NCBI GenBank assembly: GCA_012521675.1 | Contig: JAAYLU010000008.1 | Span: 1 to 32,990, forward strand | DNA: 32,990 nt | Origin: Synergistaceae bacterium | Lineage (GTDB): Bacteria > Synergistota > Synergistia > Synergistales > Aminobacteriaceae | Direction of reading: 5' to 3' | Part shown: positions 1 through 6,873 of the stretch, piece by piece | Layout: every line of letters starts with the position of its first letter | How positions within the stretch are numbered: position 1 is the stretch's first letter | The notes under the pieces: model-generated | The model's database searches: none | What the model was told of the DNA's origin: nothing | What the model saw: only the letters and a program-made list of their open reading frames with translations | Made by a program: the position numbers and the translations under genes

Positions 1-508
1 CCACAACGTTGTCCTCGACGACGACCGGGGTGGCGCTCGGCGGCTCGATCACGCCGGCGATCACCGCCCCCGCGCCTATGTGGCAGTCCGCGCCTATCTC
101 GGCCCGGCCGCCGATCACGGCGTTCATGTCTATCATGGTGCGTTCGCCTATGACGGCCCCGATGTTGATCACCGCGCCCATCATCACCACGGCGCCCTTG
201 CGAACATCCACCATCCCGCGTATGACCGAACCCGGCTCTATGCGCGCCTCGTAGCTCGGCAGGTCCGCCAACGGCACCGCGGAGTTGCGCGCAGTGATCT
301 CAAGGTGCGACGCGCCTATCCTGCTCGAGTTGGCCTCCATCGCCCCTTTGACCACGTCGAGATCCCCGACCAGCAGGCCGAAATCCGAGCCGCCGACGAA
401 GGTCGCGCTCCCCCAGTCAGCCCCGGCGAGGTCGCCCGCGACGTAGGCCTTCGCGGGAGTGCACTTCTTGGACTCCTTGATCAGGCGGATTATCTCCTCC
501 GTCCGCAC
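1..508 (-). CDS. dapH: Tetrahydrodipicolinate N-acetyltransferase DapH (3' end outside window)
   Basis: Catalyses acetyl-CoA-dependent N-acetylation of tetrahydrodipicolinate, the committed step of the acetylated DAP branch leading to lysine and peptidoglycan. I translated the minus strand from a GTG at 508; the frame stays open to the window edge (169 full codons of the roughly 230 usual for the family). Residues 1-85 look like the N-terminal DapH domain (start MRTEEIIRLIKESKK). After that come hexapeptide-repeat turns of a left-handed beta helix (VINIGAVIGERTMIDMNAVI, then AEIGADCHIGAGAVIAGVIE), the acyltransferase core. GTG is chosen because GAGGAGGTG lies just upstream; it overlaps the end of dapB by 19 nt, which fits translational coupling. 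The C-terminus is cut by the window. DapD (succinylase) is the main alternative, but the short N-domain and this repeat pattern favour DapH. Confidence 0.88.
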   Translation of the reverse strand, partial: MRTEEIIRLIKESKKCTPAKAYVAGDLAGADWGSATFVGGSDFGLLVGDLDVVKGAMEANSSRIGASHLEITARNSAVPLADLPSYEARIEPGSVIRGMVDVRKGAVVMMGAVINIGAVIGERTMIDMNAVIGGRAEIGADCHIGAGAVIAGVIEPPSATPVVVEDNVV

Positions 509-1140
509 GACAGCACCTCCTCGAACGAATAGAAGCCGGGCGCGGCCCGGGCTGCGAACTCCGCGGCCTTCAGCGCGCCAAGAGCGAACACGCTGCGCGA
601 TATTGCCCTGTGGGAGAGTGTCAGCACCTCGCCGTCGTTGGCGAAGACCGCCGAGTGATCCCCCGGCACCCCGCCGACCCTGAGAGAGTGAGTCGGGCAG
701 TCGCGTCCGGTGGCATCCCGCAGCATGATTGCGGTCCCGGAGGGCGCGTCCTTCTTCTTGTTGTGGTGCGTCTCGCAGATCTCAAGGTCCCAGTCGGACA
801 GAAGAGGCGCGAAGTCGCGAAGGATCATCCGAAGCAGGGTCACACCAGTCGCGAAGTTGAAGCTCTGCACCACGGCCACGCTTTCGCCCAGTTTTTTCAG
901 CTCGCTCATCTGATCGTCCGACAGGCCGGTGGTGCCTATGACCAGCGGGCAGCCGAACGTGCGGGCCGCCTCCAACGTCGAGGGCAGAGCCGAGGGCAGG
1001 GAGAAGTCCAGCAGCACCTGCGGGGTCCCGTCGACCCTCTCGCCGTCCAGGTCGAGCGAGTAGCACAGCTCGTGAGCGGCGAAGGCCCTCTTTATCTCGC
1101 CGCCCATCCTCCCCGCGGCGCCTACTATTCCGTACCTCAT
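490..1140 (-). CDS. dapB: 4-hydroxy-tetrahydrodipicolinate reductase DapB
   Basis: NAD(P)H-dependent reduction of hydroxy-tetrahydrodipicolinate, second enzyme of the DAP/lysine pathway. The N-terminus has the Rossmann motif YGIVGAAGRMG; the middle has the DapB signature ETHHNKKKDAPSGTA with the catalytic His pair and Lys. At 216 residues it is shorter than the E. coli enzyme (about 270) but close to compact DapB proteins such as that of Thermotoga. I chose the ATG at 1140, which overlaps the dapA stop as ATGA. An in-frame GTG at 1155 would add five residues, but an AAGGA abuts it directly, too close for initiation; the same AAGGAG lies 14 nt from the ATG, rather far, so coupling to dapA probably matters. 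Second gene of the operon, overlapping its neighbours at both ends. Confidence 0.93.
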   Translation of the reverse strand: MRYGIVGAAGRMGGEIKRAFAAHELCYSLDLDGERVDGTPQVLLDFSLPSALPSTLEAARTFGCPLVIGTTGLSDDQMSELKKLGESVAVVQSFNFATGVTLLRMILRDFAPLLSDWDLEICETHHNKKKDAPSGTAIMLRDATGRDCPTHSLRVGGVPGDHSAVFANDGEVLTLSHRAISRSVFALGALKAAEFAARAAPGFYSFEEVLSCGRRR

Positions 1141-2021
1141 AGCGACGTACCGCACTCCTTCATGGATGCGTCAACTATGCCCATGCACCTCTCCGATGCG
1201 GGCACCAGCGGCAGGCGCAGCTCGTTGGCGCACAGCCCTAGCTTCGACGCGGCGTACTTCACCGGGATCGGGTTCGCCTCCACGAACAGGTTCTTCATCA
1301 TCGGGAAGAGCCTCAGGTGAAGCTCCCTCGCCCTCGCCGTCTCTCCGGCCTGCGCGAGTCTGATCATCTCCGACGTCTCGCGCGGCATCACATTGGACAG
1401 CACGGATATGACACCGTCGCCGCCGCTGTTCACCAGGTGGAAAGCCTGGTCGTCGTTGCCGGACAGCACCGAGAAGTCGGGGCGCTCCCTCTTGACCGTC
1501 CTGAGGAGAGTGTCTATCTGCGCGACGTCGCCCGACGCCTCCTTGACCGCTGCGATGTTCTGAATCGCGCTCAGTCTGAGGATAGTGTCCGGCGCTATGT
1601 TGGACCCGGTGCGTCCCGGCACGTTGTAGACTATGATCGGCTTGCCGACGCTCTCAGCCACCGCCTTGTAGTGCTGGAAGTACCCTTCCTGTGTGGGCTT
1701 GTTGTAGTAGGGTCCGACGACGAGCAGCCCGTCGGCGCCCAGCTCCTCCGCCTGCCTGGACAGGGCGATCGTGCTCGCGGTGGCGTTCGTCCCCGTGCCG
1801 ACGACCACGGGCACCCTGCCCGAGACTGTCTCAAGGGCGAACTCCACGATCTTCGGCCTCTCATCGGCTGTCACAGTCGGGCTCTCTCCGGTGGTCCCGA
1901 GGACGACCAGGAACTCCACTCCCCCGTCGATCTGCCAGTTCAGGAACTTCCCGAAGCTCTCGTAGTCCACGCTCCCGTCCTTGAACGGAGTAATCACCGC
2001 AGTACCAGTACCTCTGAACAT
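1137..2021 (-). CDS. dapA: 4-hydroxy-tetrahydrodipicolinate synthase DapA
   Basis: Condenses pyruvate with aspartate semialdehyde, entry step of lysine/DAP synthesis; cytoplasmic, usually tetrameric TIM barrel. The 294-residue protein starts MFRGTGTAVITPF, typical of DapA. It has GTTGESPT (threonines of the catalytic relay), IIVYNVPGRTGSN (catalytic Tyr) and AAVKEASGD (Schiff-base Lys). The open frame extends upstream to 2273, but that stretch is the T-box leader read in frame, so I start at the ATG at 2021, preceded by GGGAGGTGCGGGAG. First gene of the dapA-dapB-dapH operon, about 40 nt after the leader terminator. Control by uncharged lysyl-tRNA through the T-box is the direct reading of the leader. 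Confidence 0.95.
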   Translation of the reverse strand: MFRGTGTAVITPFKDGSVDYESFGKFLNWQIDGGVEFLVVLGTTGESPTVTADERPKIVEFALETVSGRVPVVVGTGTNATASTIALSRQAEELGADGLLVVGPYYNKPTQEGYFQHYKAVAESVGKPIIVYNVPGRTGSNIAPDTILRLSAIQNIAAVKEASGDVAQIDTLLRTVKRERPDFSVLSGNDDQAFHLVNSGGDGVISVLSNVMPRETSEMIRLAQAGETARARELHLRLFPMMKNLFVEANPIPVKYAASKLGLCANELRLPLVPASERCMGIVDASMKECGTSL

Positions 2022-2057
2022 CTCCCGCACCTCCCGGTTGTTTTGTCTACTCTCCGA

Positions 2058-2091
2058 TAAAAAAAGGCCCGTCCCATAAAGGGACGAGCCT
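2058..2091 (-). terminator. T-box intrinsic terminator upstream of dapA
   Basis: On the minus strand an 11-bp stem (AGGCTCGTCCC with GGGACGGGCCT, one G-U pair) with loop TTTAT is followed by a run of seven T. It sits directly after the T-box core, as expected for the terminator that competes with the tRNA-stabilised antiterminator. Confidence 0.9.
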
Positions 2092-2339
2092 GAACTCGCG
2101 GTACCACCCTGATTGGGCGCAAATAACCGCGCCCCGCTCGGGCCCTGTGACGGAGGCCCAGACCGTGAACGTACTACGGACAGCGCAAGCGCGCAACCCT
2201 TTCCGTCCAAGCTCACCGGTCTTTGGGCCCCCCTCCCCGCCGCGCGAGCGCCTCTCAGCCGGTGGACGCTCATCTCTGTCGCGGCGCCTCGTGGAAAGAG
2301 GCGGTCCGGATCATCGCTTTTTCATGCTGGACAATATAG
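2092..2339 (-). promoter_or_regulatory. T-box riboswitch leader, candidate lysine specifier
   Basis: Read on the minus strand, the leader holds the T-box antiterminator core AGGGTGGTACCGCG at 2110-2097, which pairs with the NCCA end of uncharged tRNA. The base of stem I is visible near the 5' end: AGC pairs with GCU, followed by a GAUGAU/UGA kink-turn element, then CCGG pairs with CCGG. Just 5' of the second CCGG lies CCCAAAGA. The triplet AAG (plus-strand complement 2221-2223), followed by a purine, sits where the specifier codon should be and reads lysine. This matches the dap genes downstream. The motif and fold are seen; the lysine assignment is inferred from position. Confidence 0.88.
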
Positions 2340-2345
2340 CGATAC

Positions 2346-2374
2346 ATAATAGGAGTGAATCGCATATTTGTCAA
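2346..2374 (-). promoter_or_regulatory. Sigma-70-type promoter of the dap operon
   Basis: Minus strand TTGACA (2374-2369), 17-nt spacer, TATTAT (2351-2346). A near-consensus promoter whose predicted start, near 2339, is the 5' end of the T-box leader. Confidence 0.8.
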
Positions 2375-2412
2375 TAGCAAAATTGCCGCGTGTAACGGGC
2401 CACCGGTCGGGC

Positions 2413-2441
2413 TTGACAAATAAGTTGTCATCAATAAGAAT
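2413..2441 (+). promoter_or_regulatory. Candidate promoter with overlapping inverted repeat, for the EIIC-EAL gene
   Basis: TTGACA at 2413-2418 is a perfect -35, with a weak -10 AAGAAT after 17 nt (2436-2441). The inverted repeat TGACAA-N5-TTGTCA (2414-2430) overlaps the -35 and could be a repressor site. The -35 and the repeat are seen; operator function is inferred. This promoter diverges from the dap promoter, with the two -35 boxes about 38 nt apart. Confidence 0.4.
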
Positions 2442-2544
2442 TGTGTACGCAACCATTTGTATATTTTGCCTTATGTCGCGTGCGGGCGTCTCGCCATTTC
2501 TGCCAGCGTCCGGCGCTGCGGAAGGCTGAAGGAGTAGTCTCGTC

Positions 2545-4704
2545 ATGGGCTTTCGAAAAGTCGGCGAATTGTTCAATCGTTTCGTGATGAATCTTGAGCT
2601 GTCCACTCCGTTCGCGGCCATCCGGCGCGGCATGATATGCGCCATCCCTCTTATTATGGCGGGTACTATGGCGCTTGCGCTGCAATTCCTCCCGATAGAC
2701 TCATACCAGCGATTCTTGACCGTTGCTTTCGGCGGCGCCCTGAGGAGGGTGCTGGTCTTCGTCCAGCACGGAACTCTGGACATTCTCTCGCTGATCCTGG
2801 TGGCGGCGATCGCCCACGCATACGGAGTGGAGAAAAACTCGTCCCTCAAAGAGAAGCTGAGCCCCTCAATCCTCTCGCTGACGGCATTAGGCTCCTTCGT
2901 ACTCTTCCAGTTCATATATACGGAGGCGCCCCTGCTCACGTGCATGGAGGGCTCGAAGGTGGCCGCGGCGATCGCCGCCGCGCTGGCATCGTCCGCGATT
3001 TTCACGTGGATCTGGGAGAAAAAAACCATGGGCCTGAGCGTCCACTCCGCCGATCCTCTCTCGTTTCACACGTCTTCGCTGGCATCGCTCCTTCCCACGA
3101 TTGCGACCTTGGCGGTATTCTCCCTCGCCGCCGTGCTGTACAGAGAGCTGGCGCCTGGCCTGTTCAGCACGGAGGGTTGGGCCGGAAGCGCTTTTTCAAG
3201 GCTGGCGTACATGGGCTCGGCGCTGGGCAGCGGGATCGTGTTCGTCTTCCTCACGCACCTTATGTGGTGCTTCGGCATTCACGGCGCCAACGTGCTGGAC
3301 GCGGTGGCGGTCGACCTCTTCGTGCCCGCCGTCGGGATAAACCAGGAGCTCCTTGCCGCCGGACTCGCGCCGACGGAGATCATCTCCAAGTCGTTTCTGG
3401 ACGCCTTCGTCCTCATGGGGGGAAGCGGCGCCACTCTCTGCCTGATGGCCGTGATCCTGCTGGTCGGGAAGAGCCGTTCGCAACGGCGGCTGATGAAGCT
3501 GTCGGCCATCCCGTCGCTTATGAACATCAACGAGCTGATCATATTCGGCGTGCCTATCGTGTTCAACCCGGTCTACTTCATACCCTTCACCCTGGTGCCG
3601 GTCCTTATTACGATTACCTCCTACGCGGCGGTCGCAAACGGGCTGGTCCCCCACACGGTAAACCACGTGGAGTGGACAACACCGGTTTTCATCAGCGGAT
3701 ACATAGCTACCGGCTCGATGAGGGGTGCGCTGCTGCAGGCCTTCAACCTCGTGCTGGGGACTCTCTGCTACCTCCCCTTCTTCATGATGGCAAAGTCGGC
3801 CTCCGAGAGGAAGAACGCCCGGATGCTCGACAAGGCCTACAGGATGATAGAGGAGGACCAGTCGCACCTGATACTTCAAGAGGACAGCGAGACGTTCAGC
3901 TTTCTCCGCTCGCTGGCCCTCGACCTTGAGAACGACCTGGCTCATGAAAAACTTGAGATGTACTACCAGCCCCAGGTCGACAGGGACGGCAGGATCTTCG
4001 GCGTCGAGGCCCTGCTCCGCTGGAACCACGCGAGCTACGGATTCATCGCCCCCCAGCTTGTGATCAGGCTGGCCGAGTCGGTAGACATGATAAAAAAGCT
4101 GGGATACTGGATAATCGAGAAGGTGTGCGTGGACGTGGTGCGGATGAAGGAGGCGGGGCACGGGGACATAGTCTTCTCTATCAACGTCTCGCCCGTGCAG
4201 CTCGAGGACAGGCACTTCGCCCAGACCCTGTTGACGCTTCTCGAGATGCACTCGGTAAAACCACCGTCCATCGTCGTCGAGATAACGGAGGAGTCGGCGC
4301 TCTCCCATAGCCCGGTGCTGATCGAGCAGCTGAAGACCCTGGTGCAATACGGGATAAAACTGGCGATGGACGACTTCGGCATGGGGCACACATCCCTGAA
4401 ATACATGCGCGACTACAGCTTCGACACGGTGAAGATAGACGGCTCCATCGTGAGCGGCGTGCTGGACAACAAGAAGAACGCGGACATCATATCCGCCATA
4501 GTCTCGCTCGGAAAGACCATGTCCTTCTCGGTGGTAGCCGAGTACGTGGAGGAGAATGAGCAGCTGCAGGCGTTACGGAACCTGGGCTGTGTTCAGTACC
4601 AGGGCTTTCTCTTCGGCAGGCCTGTGCCCTTCGAGGACGCGCTTGACATCGTGCATGCGAAACAGCCCTTGAAAGGCGAAAAACAGGCTCGCACCAGGCC
4701 CTGA
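2545..4704 (+). CDS. PTS EIIC-like membrane domain fused to EAL c-di-GMP phosphodiesterase
   Basis: A 719-residue fusion. Residues 1 to about 430 form a polytopic domain of the lactose/cellobiose EIIC family. It keeps WCFGIHGANVLDAV (His246) and MNINELIIFGVPIVFNP (Glu330), the His and Glu that contact sugar in this family. About 430-460 is a charged linker. From about 465 there is an EAL domain with every catalytic signature I can check: EALLRW (Glu488), INVSPVQLE, VEITEES, DDFG (Asp609-Asp610), VKIDGS (Lys630), AEYVEE and QGFLFGRP. It is therefore predicted to be an active phosphodiesterase hydrolysing c-di-GMP to pGpG at the inner membrane. No EIIA, EIIB, HPr or EI gene lies nearby and no EIIB domain is fused, so sugar sensing looks likelier than phosphotransfer. 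The ATG at 2545 follows AAGGAG by about 10 nt. Confidence 0.9.
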   Translation: MGFRKVGELFNRFVMNLELSTPFAAIRRGMICAIPLIMAGTMALALQFLPIDSYQRFLTVAFGGALRRVLVFVQHGTLDILSLILVAAIAHAYGVEKNSSLKEKLSPSILSLTALGSFVLFQFIYTEAPLLTCMEGSKVAAAIAAALASSAIFTWIWEKKTMGLSVHSADPLSFHTSSLASLLPTIATLAVFSLAAVLYRELAPGLFSTEGWAGSAFSRLAYMGSALGSGIVFVFLTHLMWCFGIHGANVLDAVAVDLFVPAVGINQELLAAGLAPTEIISKSFLDAFVLMGGSGATLCLMAVILLVGKSRSQRRLMKLSAIPSLMNINELIIFGVPIVFNPVYFIPFTLVPVLITITSYAAVANGLVPHTVNHVEWTTPVFISGYIATGSMRGALLQAFNLVLGTLCYLPFFMMAKSASERKNARMLDKAYRMIEEDQSHLILQEDSETFSFLRSLALDLENDLAHEKLEMYYQPQVDRDGRIFGVEALLRWNHASYGFIAPQLVIRLAESVDMIKKLGYWIIEKVCVDVVRMKEAGHGDIVFSINVSPVQLEDRHFAQTLLTLLEMHSVKPPSIVVEITEESALSHSPVLIEQLKTLVQYGIKLAMDDFGMGHTSLKYMRDYSFDTVKIDGSIVSGVLDNKKNADIISAIVSLGKTMSFSVVAEYVEENEQLQALRNLGCVQYQGFLFGRPVPFEDALDIVHAKQPLKGEKQARTRP

Positions 4705-4709
4705 ATCCC

Positions 4710-4737
4710 TTGACTTTTCAGGCTTCAGTGATATTCT
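4710..4737 (+). promoter_or_regulatory. Promoter of the solute-binding protein gene
   Basis: TTGACT (4710-4715), 16-nt spacer, TATTCT (4732-4737). It starts just after the EIIC-EAL stop codon, so the binding protein is likely transcribed on its own with a leader of about 90 nt. Confidence 0.6.
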
Positions 4738-4834
4738 GCTCATGAACACCGAGACTATTGTAGTGAAAAGGGCCGGGCCGTTTGATTATCGTACCATCTG
4801 CGAAAATAGCAGAAAAATAAAGGAGGAATGAGCT

Positions 4835-5584
4835 ATGAAGTTGTTTGTGAAGGCTTTACTGGTAGCAACTCTCTGTCTTTTCGCGACGGGCGCGTGGGCT
4901 CTGACGGTCGATGATATCACCTACATGACCGAGGACTACCCGCCGCTGAACATGACCGGAGAGGATGGGACACCCACCGGCCTTGCGGTCGACATCCTGG
5001 CGGAGATAATCAGCAGGATGGGAGGGAGCAAGACCGCGAAGGATTTCCAGGTCATGCCGTGGGCCAGGAGCTACAACGAGGTCCAGAACACGCCTAACAC
5101 TTGCCTCTTCTCAACGACAGTGACCGAGGAGCGCCTGCCGATGTTCAAGTGGGTGGGGCCGCTGCACGTGCTGTCGTTCGACGCGGTCGCGCTGAAGAGC
5201 AAGGGGCTGAAGGCCGACTCCGTCGAGGACCTTGTCGACCTCAAGACGGGAGTCATCCGCGACGACCAGGGAGACAGCCTGGCCAAGGAGGCCGGGATTA
5301 AGGAGATCGACAGGGTGCCCTCGAACGACCAGAACATCAAGAAACTCAACGAGGGAAGGATCGACATCTGGATCTACAGCATAGGCAGTGCTAGAACCCT
5401 TGTGGAAGAGATGGGTCTCAACCCGGACGATTACGAGTCCATCTGGAACCTCAGCAGGAGCGATGTCTCCTACGCCTTCCACAAGGACGTGGACGACGAG
5501 CTGCTGGAGGCGATGCAGAAGGCCCTCGACGAGATGAAGGCCGATGGCACTCACGCGGAGATACTGAAGAAGTACGGACAGTAG
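4835..5584 (+). CDS. Periplasmic family-3 solute-binding protein (amino-acid type)
   Basis: 249 residues with a classic Sec signal peptide (positive MKLFVK, hydrophobic core, AWA cleavage site near residue 22) and no lipobox Cys, so probably free in the periplasm. The mature part has the type-2 binding-protein pattern of the bacterial extracellular family 3 group: ITYMTEDYPPLNM near the start, the LAVDILAEI segment, FSTTVTEERLPMFKWVGPL, and a C-terminal helix region ending DGTHAEILKKYG. The usual ligands are polar amino acids or other small zwitterions. No permease or ATPase gene is adjacent, which is unusual for a transport component; it may serve a remote transporter or be a sensory protein. 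AGGAGG lies before the ATG, with its own promoter upstream and a terminator downstream. The ligand cannot be told from sequence. Confidence 0.88.
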   Translation: MKLFVKALLVATLCLFATGAWALTVDDITYMTEDYPPLNMTGEDGTPTGLAVDILAEIISRMGGSKTAKDFQVMPWARSYNEVQNTPNTCLFSTTVTEERLPMFKWVGPLHVLSFDAVALKSKGLKADSVEDLVDLKTGVIRDDQGDSLAKEAGIKEIDRVPSNDQNIKKLNEGRIDIWIYSIGSARTLVEEMGLNPDDYESIWNLSRSDVSYAFHKDVDDELLEAMQKALDEMKADGTHAEILKKYGQ

Positions 5585-5610
5585 CAGGGAATACCAATAA
5601 CGCACGAGAG

Positions 5611-5636
5611 GCCGCTCCGACAGGGGCGGCTTTTTT
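5611..5636 (+). terminator. Intrinsic terminator after the solute-binding protein
   Basis: GCCGCTCC-GACA-GGGGCGGC forms an 8-bp stem with one G-U pair, followed by TTTTTT. It lies 26 nt after the binding-protein stop and touches the 3' end of the opposing membrane fusion protein gene. Confidence 0.88.
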
Positions 5637-6873
5637 ATATCTCCACCCGCACTCCGTCCGTCACCTGTTCCGGCGGGTAGATTATCACCATGTCGCCCTC
5701 CTCCAGTCCCGACAGCACCTCGGCGAATCGGCCGTCGTTCGGCCCTGTCTCCACCCTGACCGAAGCCGCCTTTTCACCCTCCACCCGGAAGGTCATCCAC
5801 TCTCCGCCCCGCCGGAAGAGTGCACCCAGCGGCACCAGCAGGGCATCCTCGCTCCTGCGGAGTATGACCCTCACCTGGATGCGGTAGCGGTCTCCAAGCC
5901 TGTATCCGGGCGGCACTGGATCGGTGAATTCGATGCGGACCTTGACCCGCTGCTCCTCCACGCCGAGCGCGGATACCTTGGTGAAGCCGCTGCGCTCCAC
6001 CAGCGTCACCCGCCCACGAAGCGGCCACTCCCCTCCCCAGCCCTCGACCAGCACCTCCGCGCCGACGGGCACGGCTGCCGCGTCCGTCGAGAAGAGGTCC
6101 ACCTCGCCCTCCAGGTCCTCCGGATCGCCCACCTCCATGATGGGCGTGCCGGCGAGGACGGTCCGGGCGCTATCCTCGTGCACCTGCAGCACATAGCCGT
6201 CGACCGGCGAGAGGATGCGGACCCTCTCGCCCCCGCTCTCGTCCCCCTGAATAAGGAGAGAGGCGGCCTGCTGCACCTCGAACTCCGCCATTCTGAGGGA
6301 GAACTCGGCGGCCTTGGCCTCGCGGGACGCCAGCTGCATCCGGCTCTCCGCTATGTCCCACTCCTGCTGCGAGACCCCGCCCGAGGGCATGAGCCTGTCC
6401 AGCCTGTCAAACTGCTTCTTCGCAAGTTCGAGCGAGACTTGTGCCCGGTCGAGCTCCGTCCTGCGAAGGGAGCGAGCCGCCTCCGCGGCCTTGATCTGCG
6501 ACTCGGCAGTGGCGCGCAGCCTGGGAGTCAATAGCCCGGAGGACTCGGCATTCATCGTCGCCAGCTCGGTCTCGCCTGCCTTGACCGCGTCCCCCGCCCT
6601 CAGACTCGTGCGGTTCAGAAGGCCGCTCACGGGCGCGGAGACAGTGTACCTGTGCCTGATCCCGGTCTTCCCCTCCTCGACGACGGATACGACGAGAGCG
6701 CCTCGTTCGACCGCGACCGCCTCCACCTTGACCGGTCCTGGCCAGGCCAGGTAGACCACGAGAGCGATAGCGGCACATGCGATAGCGATGCCCGCCAGTC
6801 TTTTAAGCGTCTTCCTTCGGCCGGAGCCGTTGTCTTTGCTTTTCAACTTAACACCACTCCGTTTCCCTGTCAT
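5635..6873 (-). CDS. HlyD/MacA-type membrane fusion protein (periplasmic adaptor)
   Basis: 412 residues. A cytoplasmic basic N-terminus (KRSGVKLKSKDNGSGRRK) leads into one membrane helix (about residues 24-45), then a periplasmic adaptor. The adaptor has a lipoyl half (APVSGLLNRTSLRAGDAVKAG), a long Ala/Glu/Arg-rich coiled-coil hairpin (about 100-200), the returning lipoyl half (ILSPVDGYVLQVHEDSARTV), and beta-barrel and membrane-proximal parts ending GLEEGDMVIIYPPEQV. Such adaptors join an ABC permease to an outer-membrane channel or to the periplasm. The open frame runs upstream to 7980, but that part is antisense of nothing useful and overlaps the permease; the ATG at 6873 overlaps the permease stop as ATGA. 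Last gene of the ABC operon. No TolC-like gene is nearby. Confidence 0.88.
   Translation of the reverse strand: MTGKRSGVKLKSKDNGSGRRKTLKRLAGIAIACAAIALVVYLAWPGPVKVEAVAVERGALVVSVVEEGKTGIRHRYTVSAPVSGLLNRTSLRAGDAVKAGETELATMNAESSGLLTPRLRATAESQIKAAEAARSLRRTELDRAQVSLELAKKQFDRLDRLMPSGGVSQQEWDIAESRMQLASREAKAAEFSLRMAEFEVQQAASLLIQGDESGGERVRILSPVDGYVLQVHEDSARTVLAGTPIMEVGDPEDLEGEVDLFSTDAAAVPVGAEVLVEGWGGEWPLRGRVTLVERSGFTKVSALGVEEQRVKVRIEFTDPVPPGYRLGDRYRIQVRVILRRSEDALLVPLGALFRRGGEWMTFRVEGEKAASVRVETGPNDGRFAEVLSGLEEGDMVIIYPPEQVTDGVRVEI

Noticed and set aside
2022-2273. Upstream extension of DapA
   Set aside because: This stretch is the T-box leader and its terminator, not protein-coding.
3196-4389. 397-residue ORF on the minus strand
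   Set aside because: Shadow of the EIIC-EAL gene, whose motifs are unambiguous; the shadow is His- and Val-rich without any family pattern.
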